Positions 23,676 through 35,214 of a stretch of DNA of 64,000 nucleotides are shown in pieces. Positions within the stretch are counted from its first letter, which is position 1; each line of letters begins with the position of its first letter. Under the pieces are notes generated by a model that did not search any database, had not been told where the DNA came from, and saw only the letters and a program-made list of their open reading frames with translations. The stretch is from Labyrinthula sp. Ha (Eukaryota > Sar > Bigyra > Labyrinthulida > Labyrinthulaceae): positions 1,054,001-1,118,000 of the forward strand of contig JAALGZ010000012.1 in NCBI GenBank assembly GCA_015227615.1, read 5' to 3'. A program made the position numbers and the translations under genes.

Positions 23676-25768
23676 ATGCTATCATTTACAAAGGTCCAAC
23701 ATACTATAGCCGATGCTCAATATGCGAATGTATTAAAAAACTTCAGTTCTACGCAGATTCCAAGTGAGCGTATTCCAAGGCCTTCGCCAACTGCCTTAGC
23801 AAAGTTTATGCAGCGAGAAAAAAATAGAGTGACACTGAAAAGTATGTTGGAGTCCCCGCTTGGCACGCATTTCTTTAAAAAATATTCAAGCAATTTTTTG
23901 AACTACAGTGTGGTGATAGAGTTTTGTAAGGAATATTGGAAACTAAAGGACTTCGAAGCCCCTGAATTTGGAACAGTTGAAAAGCTTCTGGAATTGACTG
24001 TAGATTTGCCTAATCAGTTTAAAGAAGATGTAGATAAGGTACTAAAGGATGTTGTTGCTCTTCCAGTAGATGTTCTAGTCGCCCTGGATCTGGAGTTTCT
24101 TGTTCCCGACTCTACGCCAAGAAAGAGTCAGGCTACGATAGATGTTGTACTTGAAGATTCAGATGAAGGTAAATCTAGAGCCAATAACAATGGACCTATA
24201 AACGAGGAGGCGTTTGATAAATCAGAAAGAAATATCTTTAGAAAGAGACTCAGAAACCGGAGAGAAGCTTCCAAGAAGGGTGAAAGTTACGCCGGATATT
24301 TAACGTACTTTGAGCCGACTGCTCAAATGTCAGAGGCTGATATCACTATTGATGTGGTAGAATTTGAGGATCTTTTTGAAACTAATTCACAAGATGCATC
24401 TAATCGACCAAGGATAACTAGAATAACAAGAAGTGACTCTAATGAAAAAGAAGACAGAGAAATTATCGCGATGAAGAAAGAATTTGATCGCCGTGTTGAG
24501 AGAAAGAAACCTTTTAAAGAAATTTTTGCTCCACTTGGCACTGCTGTGGAGAAAAAGCTTTCAGTCTTGTTAAAAACATTTTTGGCCTCTCCGCTTTTAA
24601 AAGAATTTATGGTTTATAAGTATTTTAGTCTTCAGCCAGTGCGAAGTCACTCCTTCACTAAATACAGAGATATTGGAATAGGTGCCTTTGGTGTTGTGTC
24701 TTCTGTTAAATCGAAAACAACTGGAACATTTTGTGCCTTGAAATGTATATCGAAGAAGAGATTAAAAGGTCAAAACATTGGATCCAAATTTATTAATAAT
24801 GAGAAACAGATTTTGCAGCTTTTGGGAAATAATCCCAGCAACTTTACTATCTGGCTAAAATATGCTTATCAAGATGACGAATATTATTATCTCGCTCTAC
24901 CTCTATGCACAGGGGGTGACCTGAATTATCATTTGGAGCATATGCCTCTGAGAACATTTTCTGTTGAGCAAACTCAGTTCTTAGGAGCCGAAATTCTTGA
25001 AGGTTTAACACACATGCACGCTCTGGGTCTTATATATAGAGATTTAAAGCCAGAAAACATTATTTTGGAAAACAGTGGGCATTCCAGAATTAGTGACATG
25101 GGGCTAGCAACGACCATGCCACGAGAGGGGAGGACAGGAAAAGCGGGAACTCCAGTATACTCAGTTTCATATTCACTTTTTAGGGATACTGGGCTCCAGA
25201 AGTATTGAGGAAAAAGGAGAAATATGGTCTTGAAGCTGATTATTTTTCACTAGGTGCGTTATTATATCATCTTGTATATGGGCGTTGCCCATTTGATTCT
25301 AAGCTTACAGGAATTAGTCGTGATGAAGGCGTGTTGAAGTATGATCCTAGAATTCCTTCAAAGAATCCTCATGGCGAGGTTCCGAAATCTTTAAGAATCT
25401 TGCTTCGCGGGTTACTTAAGAAGTCTCCGAGGACCCGGTATGGCTCAGTTGATTTTAAGCAAGGTGACTTTTATAAAGGGTTTAACTGGGCAAAACTGCA
25501 GCGCCGTGAGATTCCTCCTCCTTTCGTACCTGACAAAGGAAAAATCATGGCGAAAAAACAGTCCCAGTTAGATTACAATAAAATAGAGAGAAAGTATAAG
25601 AATGCTGTGTTGGAGAAAAGAGACTTAATACCGAATTTTGACTATGTATCGCGCATAGCGCATGAGCAGGATATTGTTAAAGTCTTGGATATTCAAAAGC
25701 GTATAAAACCTAGAGTAGAGAAAAAAGCAAGTGACAAGAAGCCTAAGAAAAGGTTTTTTAGAAACTAA
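23676..25768 (+). CDS. GRK-like AGC protein kinase, one 29-nt intron
   Basis: Two exons, 23676-25154 and 25184-25768, give 687 residues. They are separated by a GT-AG intron of 29 nt (25155-25183, phase 0) whose removal restores the activation-segment motif GTPGYWAPEVL. The N-terminal part (about residues 40-150) and a short piece just before the kinase form a split RGS-homology domain, as in G-protein-coupled-receptor kinases, here with a long acidic/basic insert between them. Kinase landmarks: glycine loop GIGAFG at about 334, ALKCISKKRL with the ATP lysine, IYRDLKPEN (catalytic Asp about 456), SDMGLA in place of DFG (GRKs use DLG), ADYFSLG, and an AGC tail with PPPFVP. It probably phosphorylates receptors or other membrane-proximal substrates. 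The basic C-terminus may bind membranes. Confidence 0.9.
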
Positions 25769-27801
25769 GGACGTTGAATCATATGTTGTATGTATTTTTT
25801 TATATGTTGGTAAAATATTGTGTGTAAGATAAGGGTTAAAGTTGACATTTGCTATTATGCAGCTGCTTTTTCTGATCAAAGGAAGATAAAAAGTTGCTGT
25901 AGTGTGCCAAACCAATCAAATAATCACAGCTACTAGCCAGATTCCAGGTCTTTCCGCTGGGAATGAGTTAACCAAGTATATCTAGACTACACAGGTATAT
26001 CACCAAAACCACATAATGGGTAATTCCTGAGTAAGTTAGAAGATGTTGTAGATGTGTTGCTTTAGTATCTGTGGTTTTGATGACTTAATGACTTTCCTTT
26101 ATAAGAACGTGAAACCTCTTATCTAGACTGAGCCTGTGGGACACTTGAAGAAATTGCGAGATGTAGACTTTGGCCAAACAACGAATTTCATTTACAACAG
26201 CCTCACTGGACTAGCACAATTTTTATTTCCTATACCTAAAGCTATAAGGCTTACGTATATCTTGTTTTCTATCACATGTGCATCTGAATCCTTCATTTCT
26301 ATAAAATCTGCTCGAAACACATCATTAGCATTTGATCATTTTAGCAATGTAGTAAACTCTCATAGTTTAACTGCGCATTCACTTATTGCGCCCACTTCAA
26401 ACTATCCACTTAAAATATCTATAAAGTAAACAAGTCAGCATATAACCTACTGTATTCTATCAACTGATGTAGAATTGAAAAAGGCGAGAAAAGATGTAAA
26501 GTAAATTTAGACTCGCTCTTTGAATAAATATTACTCTTTGGCAATGCAGTAAATTAATGAGATTAAATTGGACAAAATCTAATGCCTTGCTCAAATTTTT
26601 TTTTGTAGAGTTACATGGACTCTTAGTAATTTTAACTCGGTATTCCTGCTGACAAATGTTACCTTTCGGTATGTTTAACTCTTGTCATAGAGCTATAGTC
26701 AATTCAGCTGTTTCAATGTTAGAATAAACTCTTGTATAATCATTACCCACTGTTAGTAACCTCATGGTGCGTTTAGTTGATGTTTAGTCTCAATTTTGTC
26801 ATGTTCTACTCGTTCTTTACAATGATTAAACTTTTAATTCAATTTATTCTCTCTTATTCCTGTTGTGACTGTTACTATTACTTTGAACTTATTTACACAA
26901 TATATATATACTTTAGACAAGTTTCCTCTTCATGGTGTAATAATATCTTATCTACTTAACTACGCTATTATTACATTCATATCTTAGTTCCCATAGCCAT
27001 TAAATAGGCTGTACCCAGGTTAGGGTAAAACGAAAAATCGTGTTCAGGCACTTACTGAGAAGCAATTTAATCCCAAAGTAAAAACTATTCTTATGCTTAT
27101 GAACTCTCACCTTTAGGTAGCTCTAAATTTAGACCATCCATACTATCAGGTATGGATGAACTAATTCAAGTTAAAAGTTTCGAAGAAGAATGAAACCAGA
27201 ATTTCGTTATGAACATTATGCACTAACCTAGGCCACAAGTTGATCAATGTGATGTTATGCAGTGTCATCCCCTAAATAATTAAAAAAGTTTCACCAGGTC
27301 TAGGACAATAATGTGTCAGTTTGGATAAGGAAAGGTTTCTTCTAAGGCCTCCCATTCCACAAGATCATCCCTTAGAAAAAGAATCTCCTTCTGAATTTCC
27401 AGGATGAAACTTGGTATTAATGAGTTGTGTAACTTTAGCACTAAGGATATGAAAGAACTGATAGGTAGATCCATTGCTAACTTAGGTCTAGTATAGCGCG
27501 CGGTGGTTTCATGCTTGTGGAAGATAAGTTGGACTTCAGTTACAGAACCTACTTGCTCAAGCAGCTGTTGGATAAAGAGATGAATGTAGTATAATTTTCT
27601 TTTTCAACCAAAAGTACAGGCAAACAAAATTGGAACTCCTTTGCATGAACATAAAAGAACGTAGATATGCAAGATCTACCTTCAGCATCGCAGTAAACTG
27701 ATTAGTGCTATTCATGAATATACTCGATGGCTAGAATTTAGATAAGGGCAAGTGCCTTATCTAAAATCTGAATCTAATATGCAGAGCAAGAAAAAATATG
27801 T
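25769..27801. other. 2.0-kb AT-rich intergenic region
   Basis: Only short frames without recognisable content occur here. No RNA gene or repeat copy was identified. Confidence 0.6.
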
Positions 27802-28656
27802 CTATTCAATTGTAAAAGTATGAAACTTGGTATCCCACTTCCGATTGTTTGTATTCAGGGTTCTTTCTTGACAAACTACAAGCCCTGTTTCCAAGGCAAT
27901 TAGTGCAAACTGGGAACGTGTGCCATAAACAAAATCCTGAACACGCTTATTCGGATCAACGAAAATTCCTGAGAGATTATCCTGCTCTGTAAACTTTGTG
28001 TTGTTGCTCATCAGAAACGTAAGATCTTCCAACATTTTATTTAAGGCTTCATCATTGCTTTCTCTATGGAGAAAACCTTCAACAATAGTCTTAAACATTT
28101 GCTTCCCAACTTGAACCTTTTTCCACTCCTCTGATTCATCATTTAGCCAAGAATTACTCAAACCATAGGTTCCTCCTTTCAAGTATTCCCCCTTGTGATC
28201 ATTTACATAGTCTTTATGGTTAGTGACATATCTAAATCCTTTCTTATCCGCAAGAATAACATTAAAACCTGCAAACTCGTTCTTTTTGTTCTCTATCTGC
28301 TCCACATACTTATCCAAAGTATCTTCCCCCTGCAAGTAGTCAATAATCAAACAACCTCTAGATGGTTTTTGAGGAGCAGCTTCTTCTCCATTCCCAGCCA
28401 TAACCGCTTCTAATTCCTCGAGGGGTGGTCTAAGGTTCGTCAAGACACCAAATTTAAACTCCTCGTTGACATTAAAACCAAGCCAGGTGCCTTTCTGCTT
28501 CATATCTTGACCAGCAAATGTTTTCCCGTTTTCCCAGAGGTGAAATTTTGTCGTTTCCCTGTTATAAAACTCGTCTCTATTCGAAGCCAAAATAAATTTA
28601 ACTTTTGATAGATTTTCTTCATCTTGATTTGGAATATACAAAAATAAAATACACAT
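27802..28656 (-). CDS. TANGO2 / NRDE family protein
   Basis: The 284-residue product has the defining features of the TANGO2 (DUF833/NRDE) family: the N-terminal MCI with Cys2, NRDEF at residues 26-30, the GTWLGFN motif and LTNLR. TANGO2 proteins belong to the Ntn-hydrolase-like fold and act in mitochondria, ER/Golgi organisation and possibly haem or lipid handling. Because the family starts with Met-Cys, the start at 28656 is fixed. The length is normal (about 270-280), and the catalytic-like Cys2 is present. It is transcribed divergently from PEX10, with three bases between the two start codons. Confidence 0.93.
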   Translation of the reverse strand: MCILFLYIPNQDEENLSKVKFILASNRDEFYNRETTKFHLWENGKTFAGQDMKQKGTWLGFNVNEEFKFGVLTNLRPPLEELEAVMAGNGEEAAPQKPSRGCLIIDYLQGEDTLDKYVEQIENKKNEFAGFNVILADKKGFRYVTNHKDYVNDHKGEYLKGGTYGLSNSWLNDESEEWKKVQVGKQMFKTIVEGFLHRESNDEALNKMLEDLTFLMSNNTKFTEQDNLSGIFVDPNKRVQDFVYGTRSQFALIALETGLVVCQERTLNTNNRKWDTKFHTFTIE

Positions 28657-28659
28657 TGG

Positions 28660-29655
28660 ATGTCTTTTGATTTGGAATATCCTTCACACGCTTCGATTCT
28701 TGTATCTTATGAAAAAGATAGGAATTACACCAATACCTTATCCCAAAAAGTTATCGAAGTGTTTAATTTGTTCTTTCCTTCTAGAGTATCTGTGGCTTTA
28801 CAACCTGAAATACACTTCTTGTCCAACTTAACCTTTTATTTTCTGCTTGGCGACCAAACGCTAGGAGAAGAGTTCACAAGTCTTGTGAGAATAAGAGAGA
28901 GCAGCCAAAAGAGAGTATTAGAAGCTACTTTGCAAAGGAAAAGATGTTTTTGGTTTCTATGGTGTGCTGGATTGTACTCCCTGGAAAGGATGCAACGAGG
29001 GGAAAACGGGTTTTCCCAAGTGAAACAACTTTTTAAGAAAACTTTAACAGCAAGAGAGAGAGCAGAGCAGTTTAGACGAAGTTTGATTCGACGACAGGAA
29101 GTAGATACTCAGGATTTTCCTGATAAAGCCAGTTTCAGAGCTTCATTGAGGTATCGTGTATCTTCTCTGCTTGGAGCCATCAGGAAATCAACAAAGAAGG
29201 TCCCTCTGGAATCTATTGTTAAGTTTGGATCTTCGGCTCAGTTATTGATGTTCTTTTACTCAGGAAAATATTACTCCCCTCTGGAGCAGATGCTAAGATT
29301 AAGATATATTTCTACTAAATTTGAGACGAATACTTCACTCTCTCTGTACAAGTTCTTGGCTTATTTAGTTGTTGTTCAAGGCCTTTTGTTGATTATTGTG
29401 AAAGTAAAAAAAAATGTGATTGAACGGCAGCTAGAAAAGAGTTTGGATAAAGATAAAGTTGTTCATCATCTCAGTCCTAAGGGACTGAAGTGCGGGGTGT
29501 GTTTTTCTGACCCTGTGGAAGATCCTACTTGTGGATCTTGTGGGCACATATTCTGTTGGAGTTGTGTACTAAGCTGTGCTTTTTCAAGCAGTGAATGCCC
29601 AATGTGTAGAAAGGATATCAAAGTAAATGAGCTGTCACCAGTCTACTTCAGTTGA
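28660..29655 (+). CDS. PEX10: Peroxisome biogenesis factor 10 (RING E3 ligase)
   Basis: A 331-residue protein. The N-terminal peroxin domain carries the PEX10 signatures TLGEEFTSLVRI (about residues 67-78) and FYSGKYYSPLEQMLRLRYI (about 206-224), with hydrophobic membrane segments. The C-terminal C3HC4 RING finger (about residues 278-317) shows CGVC, CGHIFCWSC and CPMCRKDI. PEX10 forms a peroxisomal ubiquitin-ligase complex with PEX2 and PEX12 that recycles the import receptor PEX5. The start at 28660 is the only in-frame ATG near the N-terminus; the next Met lies well inside the domain. It implies that this organism makes peroxisomes. Its 3' end faces the NCKX gene at a distance of 92 bp. 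Confidence 0.9.
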   Translation: MSFDLEYPSHASILVSYEKDRNYTNTLSQKVIEVFNLFFPSRVSVALQPEIHFLSNLTFYFLLGDQTLGEEFTSLVRIRESSQKRVLEATLQRKRCFWFLWCAGLYSLERMQRGENGFSQVKQLFKKTLTARERAEQFRRSLIRRQEVDTQDFPDKASFRASLRYRVSSLLGAIRKSTKKVPLESIVKFGSSAQLLMFFYSGKYYSPLEQMLRLRYISTKFETNTSLSLYKFLAYLVVVQGLLLIIVKVKKNVIERQLEKSLDKDKVVHHLSPKGLKCGVCFSDPVEDPTCGSCGHIFCWSCVLSCAFSSSECPMCRKDIKVNELSPVYFS

Positions 29656-29747
29656 ATATTTTTATCACAATAGCTTTAAGAAAACTAAAACCTATAGACT
29701 TAACGTTTAGAGTCACGCAAAATTGCTAAAGTAGATAAAATACATAA

Positions 29748-31775
29748 TTATGCTCTTGCTAGTTCGAAAATGACATAAGCTGCATATAGAGTAATCAAGA
29801 AAGTTCCTAGATACTGATTAAGTTGAAACTTCGTAACAAACAAAGCACCTATCAAAACAATAAGAACTCCAAACAAGAAGATAACAGCTAAAAAGATGTC
29901 ATCAGTTGCCACTAGAGACCCACCATAGATAAATCCCGCGAGTAACCAAGGGAACCCAAGCCCAATTAAGATGTCGAAGACATTCGATCCAATTGAATTA
30001 GCAACCGCAGCATCTCCCTCACCTTGTCTGGTCAAAATAACTGAAGTAATAGCATCTGGGACACTGGTTCCAGCTGCAAGAATAGTTAAACCCATTACAC
30101 TAGGTGCAATTCCAACAAGACATCCAAACTTACTAGCACTAAAAACAAGCATGTGAGATAAGAATGCGATCCATAGGATACACATAGTGAATTCAAGCCA
30201 GTAAAGCTTCATCTTATCAGGTTTCTTGTTATCTCCTACACCTTGAGTGGTGCCAAAAATATTATATCTTGCATCAGGTACAGTAAATCTAAAGGCAATG
30301 TTGATTGGGAGAACGAAGATGTAGTACAGTAACATAGGAGTTAATCCAGGTGGGATCAAAGGACTGAAATATTCTTTTGTGTTCCATTCACGGTGAATCT
30401 CTTCTTCCAAGTATCCGTCACTATGCTTTCGCTCAGCCTCTAATTTTCCTTCAGCGATTTTAGGAATAATACTTGATTTTCTTTTCCTTGGTTTGGTTGG
30501 AATCTCAACAGTCTCTTCTGACTCCTTAGCCGCCTCCTCCTCGTTGGAAGTAGCTTCACCTTCAGCTTCTTTTTCAGCCTTCTCCAAAGTAGCTATCTCT
30601 TTTTCTTCTTCTTCTTTCTCTGCGGCAGCGGCAACAGGAACCAAATCCACTGCACCTGTTTCAGTGTCTTCTTTTTTATCTTCCGTTTCCTTTACCTCAT
30701 ACTTTTCATCTTTCCAGCCGGCAGGAGCAAAGTCATTTAATTTCTTCATAAACTTTTGATTATTCTTCATAAACCACAAGTATCCTCCATATACAAGCAA
30801 CAGAATTAATCCTTCATAAAACTCAGCCTCATCGCCAGTAACGGCAGTTACCACCAAACCAATAATAGACAGTACGTAAAAAGCTGAGTCCCTAACTAGT
30901 GGCTTCCAGTCCAACTTAAGTCCAGGCAGTTCTCCGTTTTCTTTTTGCTCAGGAGTAAGCTTTTTTGTACCTGCTGTAATACCACTTAACCCAATGATAA
31001 CCAAAATGTTGAAAATAGCAGATCCAACAATTGTTCCAACACCTACTGATTTAGGTGGATTCGCAATGACATTATCAGCAAGCGAAACAAAAAGTTCTGG
31101 TGCAGAAGATCCAATAGCAGCAAATGTGGCCCCTTTAACATCACTTGAGACCCCAAGTTCTGAAGCAAGTTGATCAAGGGCAAAAGTGAAATAATCATCA
31201 CAGACAATAGCCAGAGCAAAGAATAAATAGATGAGTAGAAACACATAAAATGCGACTCCAGAATCTTTCTCAAACTGGGATAGACATTCTGCTCCAACAC
31301 CACTCCCAGGAATAAGTTCTGCGACGCAAAGGTCTTCAAAAGGACATACCTCACCCCCAAGAGTAATGCATACACTTAAATCTTCTAGATCTTTTTCTAT
31401 TTCATCATTTTCATCTTCAAACTCTACTATGCAGCACGCCCCTTCGATTACTTCCTCATCCGTTCTACACACCCCATCTGCGCATTCATCAGGGTTCTCT
31501 TCAATGCAATCTTCATCATCAAAAAGCCTTCTTGGACTTGAAGATCCAAGTTTTCTATTCTTTGTTGGTGAAGAGATAGAACCTAGAGTAAACTCAGTTC
31601 CCGGTGCAGTTGCAAAGTTCACACTTGAATTCCTCATCTCCTTCGAAACGACTGATACCACAAGAACAACAGCCAAAGGCAACAAGAACATGACTCTTAA
31701 GGTTTTGCGAAGAGGATGCCTTCTTATTTTCTCCCTTTCTTGGGGGGACATACGTCTTAATGTAAGTATAGTCAT
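29748..31775 (-). CDS. K+-dependent Na+/Ca2+ exchanger (NCKX/SLC24 type)
   Basis: A 675-residue transporter. After an N-terminal anchor or signal segment (about residues 28-45) comes a cysteine-rich acidic exoplasmic domain (CADGVC, GACC). The two conserved alpha repeats follow: GATFAAIGSSAPELFVS with VGSAIFNILVIIG, and MGLTILAAGTSVPDAITS with NSIGSNVFDILIGLG. Between them lies a long cytosolic loop that is almost entirely Glu/Lys/Ala (TEDKKEDTETG... EKEEEEKEIA), followed by a basic KPRKRKSS patch. The alpha-repeat motifs are those of NCKX proteins, which expel Ca2+ using Na+ and K+ gradients. Alternative starts exist in the first nine residues; the first ATG is used here. Confidence 0.93.
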   Translation of the reverse strand: MTILTLRRMSPQEREKIRRHPLRKTLRVMFLLPLAVVLVVSVVSKEMRNSSVNFATAPGTEFTLGSISSPTKNRKLGSSSPRRLFDDEDCIEENPDECADGVCRTDEEVIEGACCIVEFEDENDEIEKDLEDLSVCITLGGEVCPFEDLCVAELIPGSGVGAECLSQFEKDSGVAFYVFLLIYLFFALAIVCDDYFTFALDQLASELGVSSDVKGATFAAIGSSAPELFVSLADNVIANPPKSVGVGTIVGSAIFNILVIIGLSGITAGTKKLTPEQKENGELPGLKLDWKPLVRDSAFYVLSIIGLVVTAVTGDEAEFYEGLILLLVYGGYLWFMKNNQKFMKKLNDFAPAGWKDEKYEVKETEDKKEDTETGAVDLVPVAAAAEKEEEEKEIATLEKAEKEAEGEATSNEEEAAKESEETVEIPTKPRKRKSSIIPKIAEGKLEAERKHSDGYLEEEIHREWNTKEYFSPLIPPGLTPMLLYYIFVLPINIAFRFTVPDARYNIFGTTQGVGDNKKPDKMKLYWLEFTMCILWIAFLSHMLVFSASKFGCLVGIAPSVMGLTILAAGTSVPDAITSVILTRQGEGDAAVANSIGSNVFDILIGLGFPWLLAGFIYGGSLVATDDIFLAVIFLFGVLIVLIGALFVTKFQLNQYLGTFLITLYAAYVIFELARA

Positions 31776-33211
31776 TTATTTCTGATTTCTGGCTCCTTAC
31801 AATTAGTTTTGATTTACGAATTCGTTTCAACAATTAAATCGGACATGTCATGAACTGTTACAGAAAATTGCAATAAAACCAATTGGCGTTGGTTAGCGGG
31901 ACACTTACCGAGACTATATAGTGAGGAGACATTAAGCTCGGTATAGGAAATATGGTTCTCGGTTTTACTATAAGTAGTAAGTAAAGAAGAAACTACGAAA
32001 AATATAGATAATCTACGGTATAAGCCAAAACCTTCAAGCGAACAAGTTTTAAAATAAGACATAAATAACAGAGCTTAAAGGAAAACATTATATCTCAGCA
32101 AGAAGAAATCACTGGACCTTTTCTTATTATTAAAGAGTTAGGAAAATCACTGTAGAACTGATTTAGCCTACATTAGCTACAATGAGTAGTTCTTAGAAAA
32201 AGTATTTTGCGAATAACTTAGTTTTCCAGGTCTTTTTCTGCTGCTGCAAAATAGCTAAAGAACTGAATCAACTCTTCCGTCTTCCTACATCACAGAGCAA
32301 TAGCTAATTCAATGGTTTAATGCTCTTTCTACGGTATAAAGGAACAGGAAACTAGAATACTTGTCCACACTCCGTAATACAGTATCATTCTTTATTTGTT
32401 ATCTTTTGATGTATTGAATATACAGGATACCAATACTCGGGATTAGACTTCTTGAGAAAGGATCTTGAATCTCGTTACAATCTAGATCCCAAAAAAAATA
32501 GAGCTGTTTGGCCGATAAAGCCAAGAAGATAAACTGCGGCTTTAATAATCCGATATAAATGATTGGGATAGACTATAAACGGATATAAAAGCTTAACTTG
32601 AAAATGGTTCCCGATATGCGCCCATGTTCGTGACATATATATGTACGTACCACGTGAACAAGGTTTCGAAAAGATGACTATTCTTATATTACGCTTCGGC
32701 TACAAGAATTAACACTCTCCACCTATCTAAAGACCAGAAGGTATTACTATAAACAAAAAACTTTTCAAATAGTGCACTCAGAAAATTTTCACCATTCTTG
32801 ACTTTATATTCTTTTAAGTTAGGTGGTTAAATCAGGGTAGCTCCAAATTAGGCGAAGCAACCACAGGATCTAGACACTTGATACTAAAATTAACAACTAA
32901 CTCAACTCCACAATTGGGGACCTGCAGCTCGGCCGACGCTGAGGATAAAGTTACCAACCCTCGACCTTTTATTACATCTATGCACCTAATAATAGTACAG
33001 AGTTTCAGTACTTGACCGAGGTCTTAGCTTTTTTCATCGTTTTTTTTACCTTGAATAAGTTATTTTAGATAGAAGAACCTTTGAGCTACATTCTTTTCCA
33101 AACTTTAACTAAAGTACTTATTTCTCTTGCTTCTATTATCCGACAGCCACCTTTCATGGAAGTGCTCAATTTGTTCTTTTACGGGGGTTTAACTGAAAAA
33201 AGATAAACTAT
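31776..33211. other. 1.4-kb AT-rich intergenic region
   Basis: It runs from the NCKX start to the copia element. Upstream of 31776 the first hundreds of bases should hold the NCKX promoter. No other feature was recognised. Confidence 0.6.
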
Positions 33212-33312
33212 TGCAGGATAAAAGGTGAACACAATGTGAAACATGAGCTTAGTTTTCTTGGGTGTTCCCTTAGCGGCTACCCTATGATAAACTAAGTTTA
33301 ACATTAACTTCA
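33212..33312. repeat. 3' LTR of copia fossil
   Basis: It is a direct repeat of 37966-38066 with about 16 differences over 101 bases. It reads TGAAGTT at its element-sense start. A purine-rich GGAGGG stretch lies just inside, where the polypurine tract is expected. Confidence 0.8.
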
Positions 33313-33352
33313 GCACCCTCCGTTACTTCGTAGTGTGCGAAGTATCCATATC

Positions 33353-34090
33353 CTACAACAAGTTGTCACGATGTTTACTAAGTAAGCATCTCGACAATGG
33401 CTTCGTAAACAAGCCTGCTGGGTCATCATCACCATTTACATATCTGAGTACAAAGTCCCAAGACTTCAATGCATCACGAATAAACCAGAGTTTAATATCC
33501 AAGTGTCTAGTTCTTGCATTTCCTACTTGTTCATTTGCAATGCGAATCGCTGATTGGTTTTTTGTATGGACCTTAACAGGAAACACCTGAAACTACATTT
33601 CTTTCAACATATTGAGAATCCATCTCACTCCTTTGAAACTAAGGCACAACTTAAGATACTCAGCTTCCATTGTAGACAAGCATACTATGCTTTGTTTCTT
33701 GGACTTGTATTGAATAAGAGAAACGTTCAGAAATACACAGTAGCCGCAAACTGTCTTGCATTGCTCTCCATTATCCCAGGAAGCATCACAGAATAGATTC
33801 AGTTCAAGCTTATCTCCTTGATTTAAAGTAGACTTGTACTTGATACCGAAGTTCTTCGTTGCCTTCAAATAAGAAACACATCTCTTTGCTTAATTGAAAT
33901 GAAACTTTGTAGGCTTTACAGATCCACTAGATAATGAATGAGCTGAATAACCAAGAAGTGGTCCAGTTATCTGCACCAGATAATTCAATGAACCCATAAG
34001 TGATCTTGCATCATCAATTTCAGGCGACATGTGTGTACCTACAGTAGATGCTTCCATCAGAGTCGACCTGAGTTTACTGCCCTGCAAGTT
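33353..34090 (-). pseudogene. Copia RT end and RNase H region (fossil)
   Basis: Motifs seen are those of the copia pol C-terminus: RSLMGSLNYL (end of RT), FCDASWDN and VCGYCVFL, then SIVCLSTMEAEYL (RNase H), and NARTRHLDIKLWFIRDAL followed by GLFTKPLS. They are decayed and spread over more than one frame. Confidence 0.8.
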
Positions 34091-35214
34091 ATAAGCTTGA
34101 ACTAGCGTCTCAAAAGACTTCGTTTATAACACCTTCAGAGAAGAAACTTCTTGCTTGGATTCCAAACAAATGGATTCAGTATAAACGTCTTGCACAATGG
34201 CTTTATACACTTGTGTAATTTCATATGTAAACTTCTTCTTGAAAGCTCTTGTTCCAGATAAGTCAAGATTCTTTCAATCCATAGATAGATAAAAAGTTTT
34301 TCCACGTGAAGTCGTTATCTCGATTTGACTTGGAGTGATCTTTGATAAGTTCAATGAACACCGGTTTATCCAAACGCCCATATAAAAACGTAGTGGACAC
34401 TTCAAGTTGTCCCATCGGATCAGAAAAGGGTCTTGAATGTGTCAGGAATATCCTTGAGCTTGTAGTGTTTACTACTGGGGGAAACCAGTTTCTAGTTCTT
34501 GGCTGTAGATCTCCTCACGCTGCCACTCTTACCTTGGGAATCTTTTTTGTAGGATATTATCACATTTCCTCAGGAACAACTCTAGTATAGGAATAACTTT
34601 CCTCTGTTTCGTTCTCTACACAACTTCCATTTGTCCAATCGACGTGAGTGACTACACTTCTTTGTTATAGGCTTGATACCATTCGCATTTATCACTTACT
34701 TTAACTATGTCAAGATAAGTCTTTGGAGAAAGTATACTTGTTGCAATAGTAACCTTCTAAGAATAATCTAGATTCCTTACTTTAAGTCTAACTAACAGTC
34801 TTGTAAGTGGCTTTCTTACTCTGGAGGAAGTTACTATATTCTCTTCATCTATTTCGGTGTTTACAACACTAAGTCCATCGTCATCTTTGTCTTGTGTATT
34901 ATTTTCATAGTTTTCATCATTTGAAACTGTATAATGTCCTCTCTCAAACACTGAACCGCTCAAGGAAATAGAGACAGAAAAGGAAGCATCTGTTAGTAAA
35001 GAAATATTTTCTTGTTCTTTCATCTTTGATTTCTTTTCTTTGATAACATATTCTTAGAGCGAAGAACTTATCGTTTGATACTTACTCTTAAGTATGCGTC
35101 TTCAGGTAGTAAAGTTTGTAAGCATTTCTCTTCAGTTTTTACAAACTCTTGTTCATCTATTTTAATATCCCTAGCTTTTACAATCTTTTGAGATGAGGGT
35201 AACTATAGAAGAAA

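Noticed and set aside
23676-25768. Two adjacent genes (truncated kinase plus separate C-terminal protein)
   Set aside because: A 29-nt GT-AG segment between them, when removed, restores GTPGYWAPEVL and a continuous kinase domain, so this is one spliced gene.
30493-30759. Serine-rich plus-strand frame opposite the exchanger gene
   Set aside because: It is the antisense shadow of the Glu/Lys/Ala-rich loop of the exchanger.
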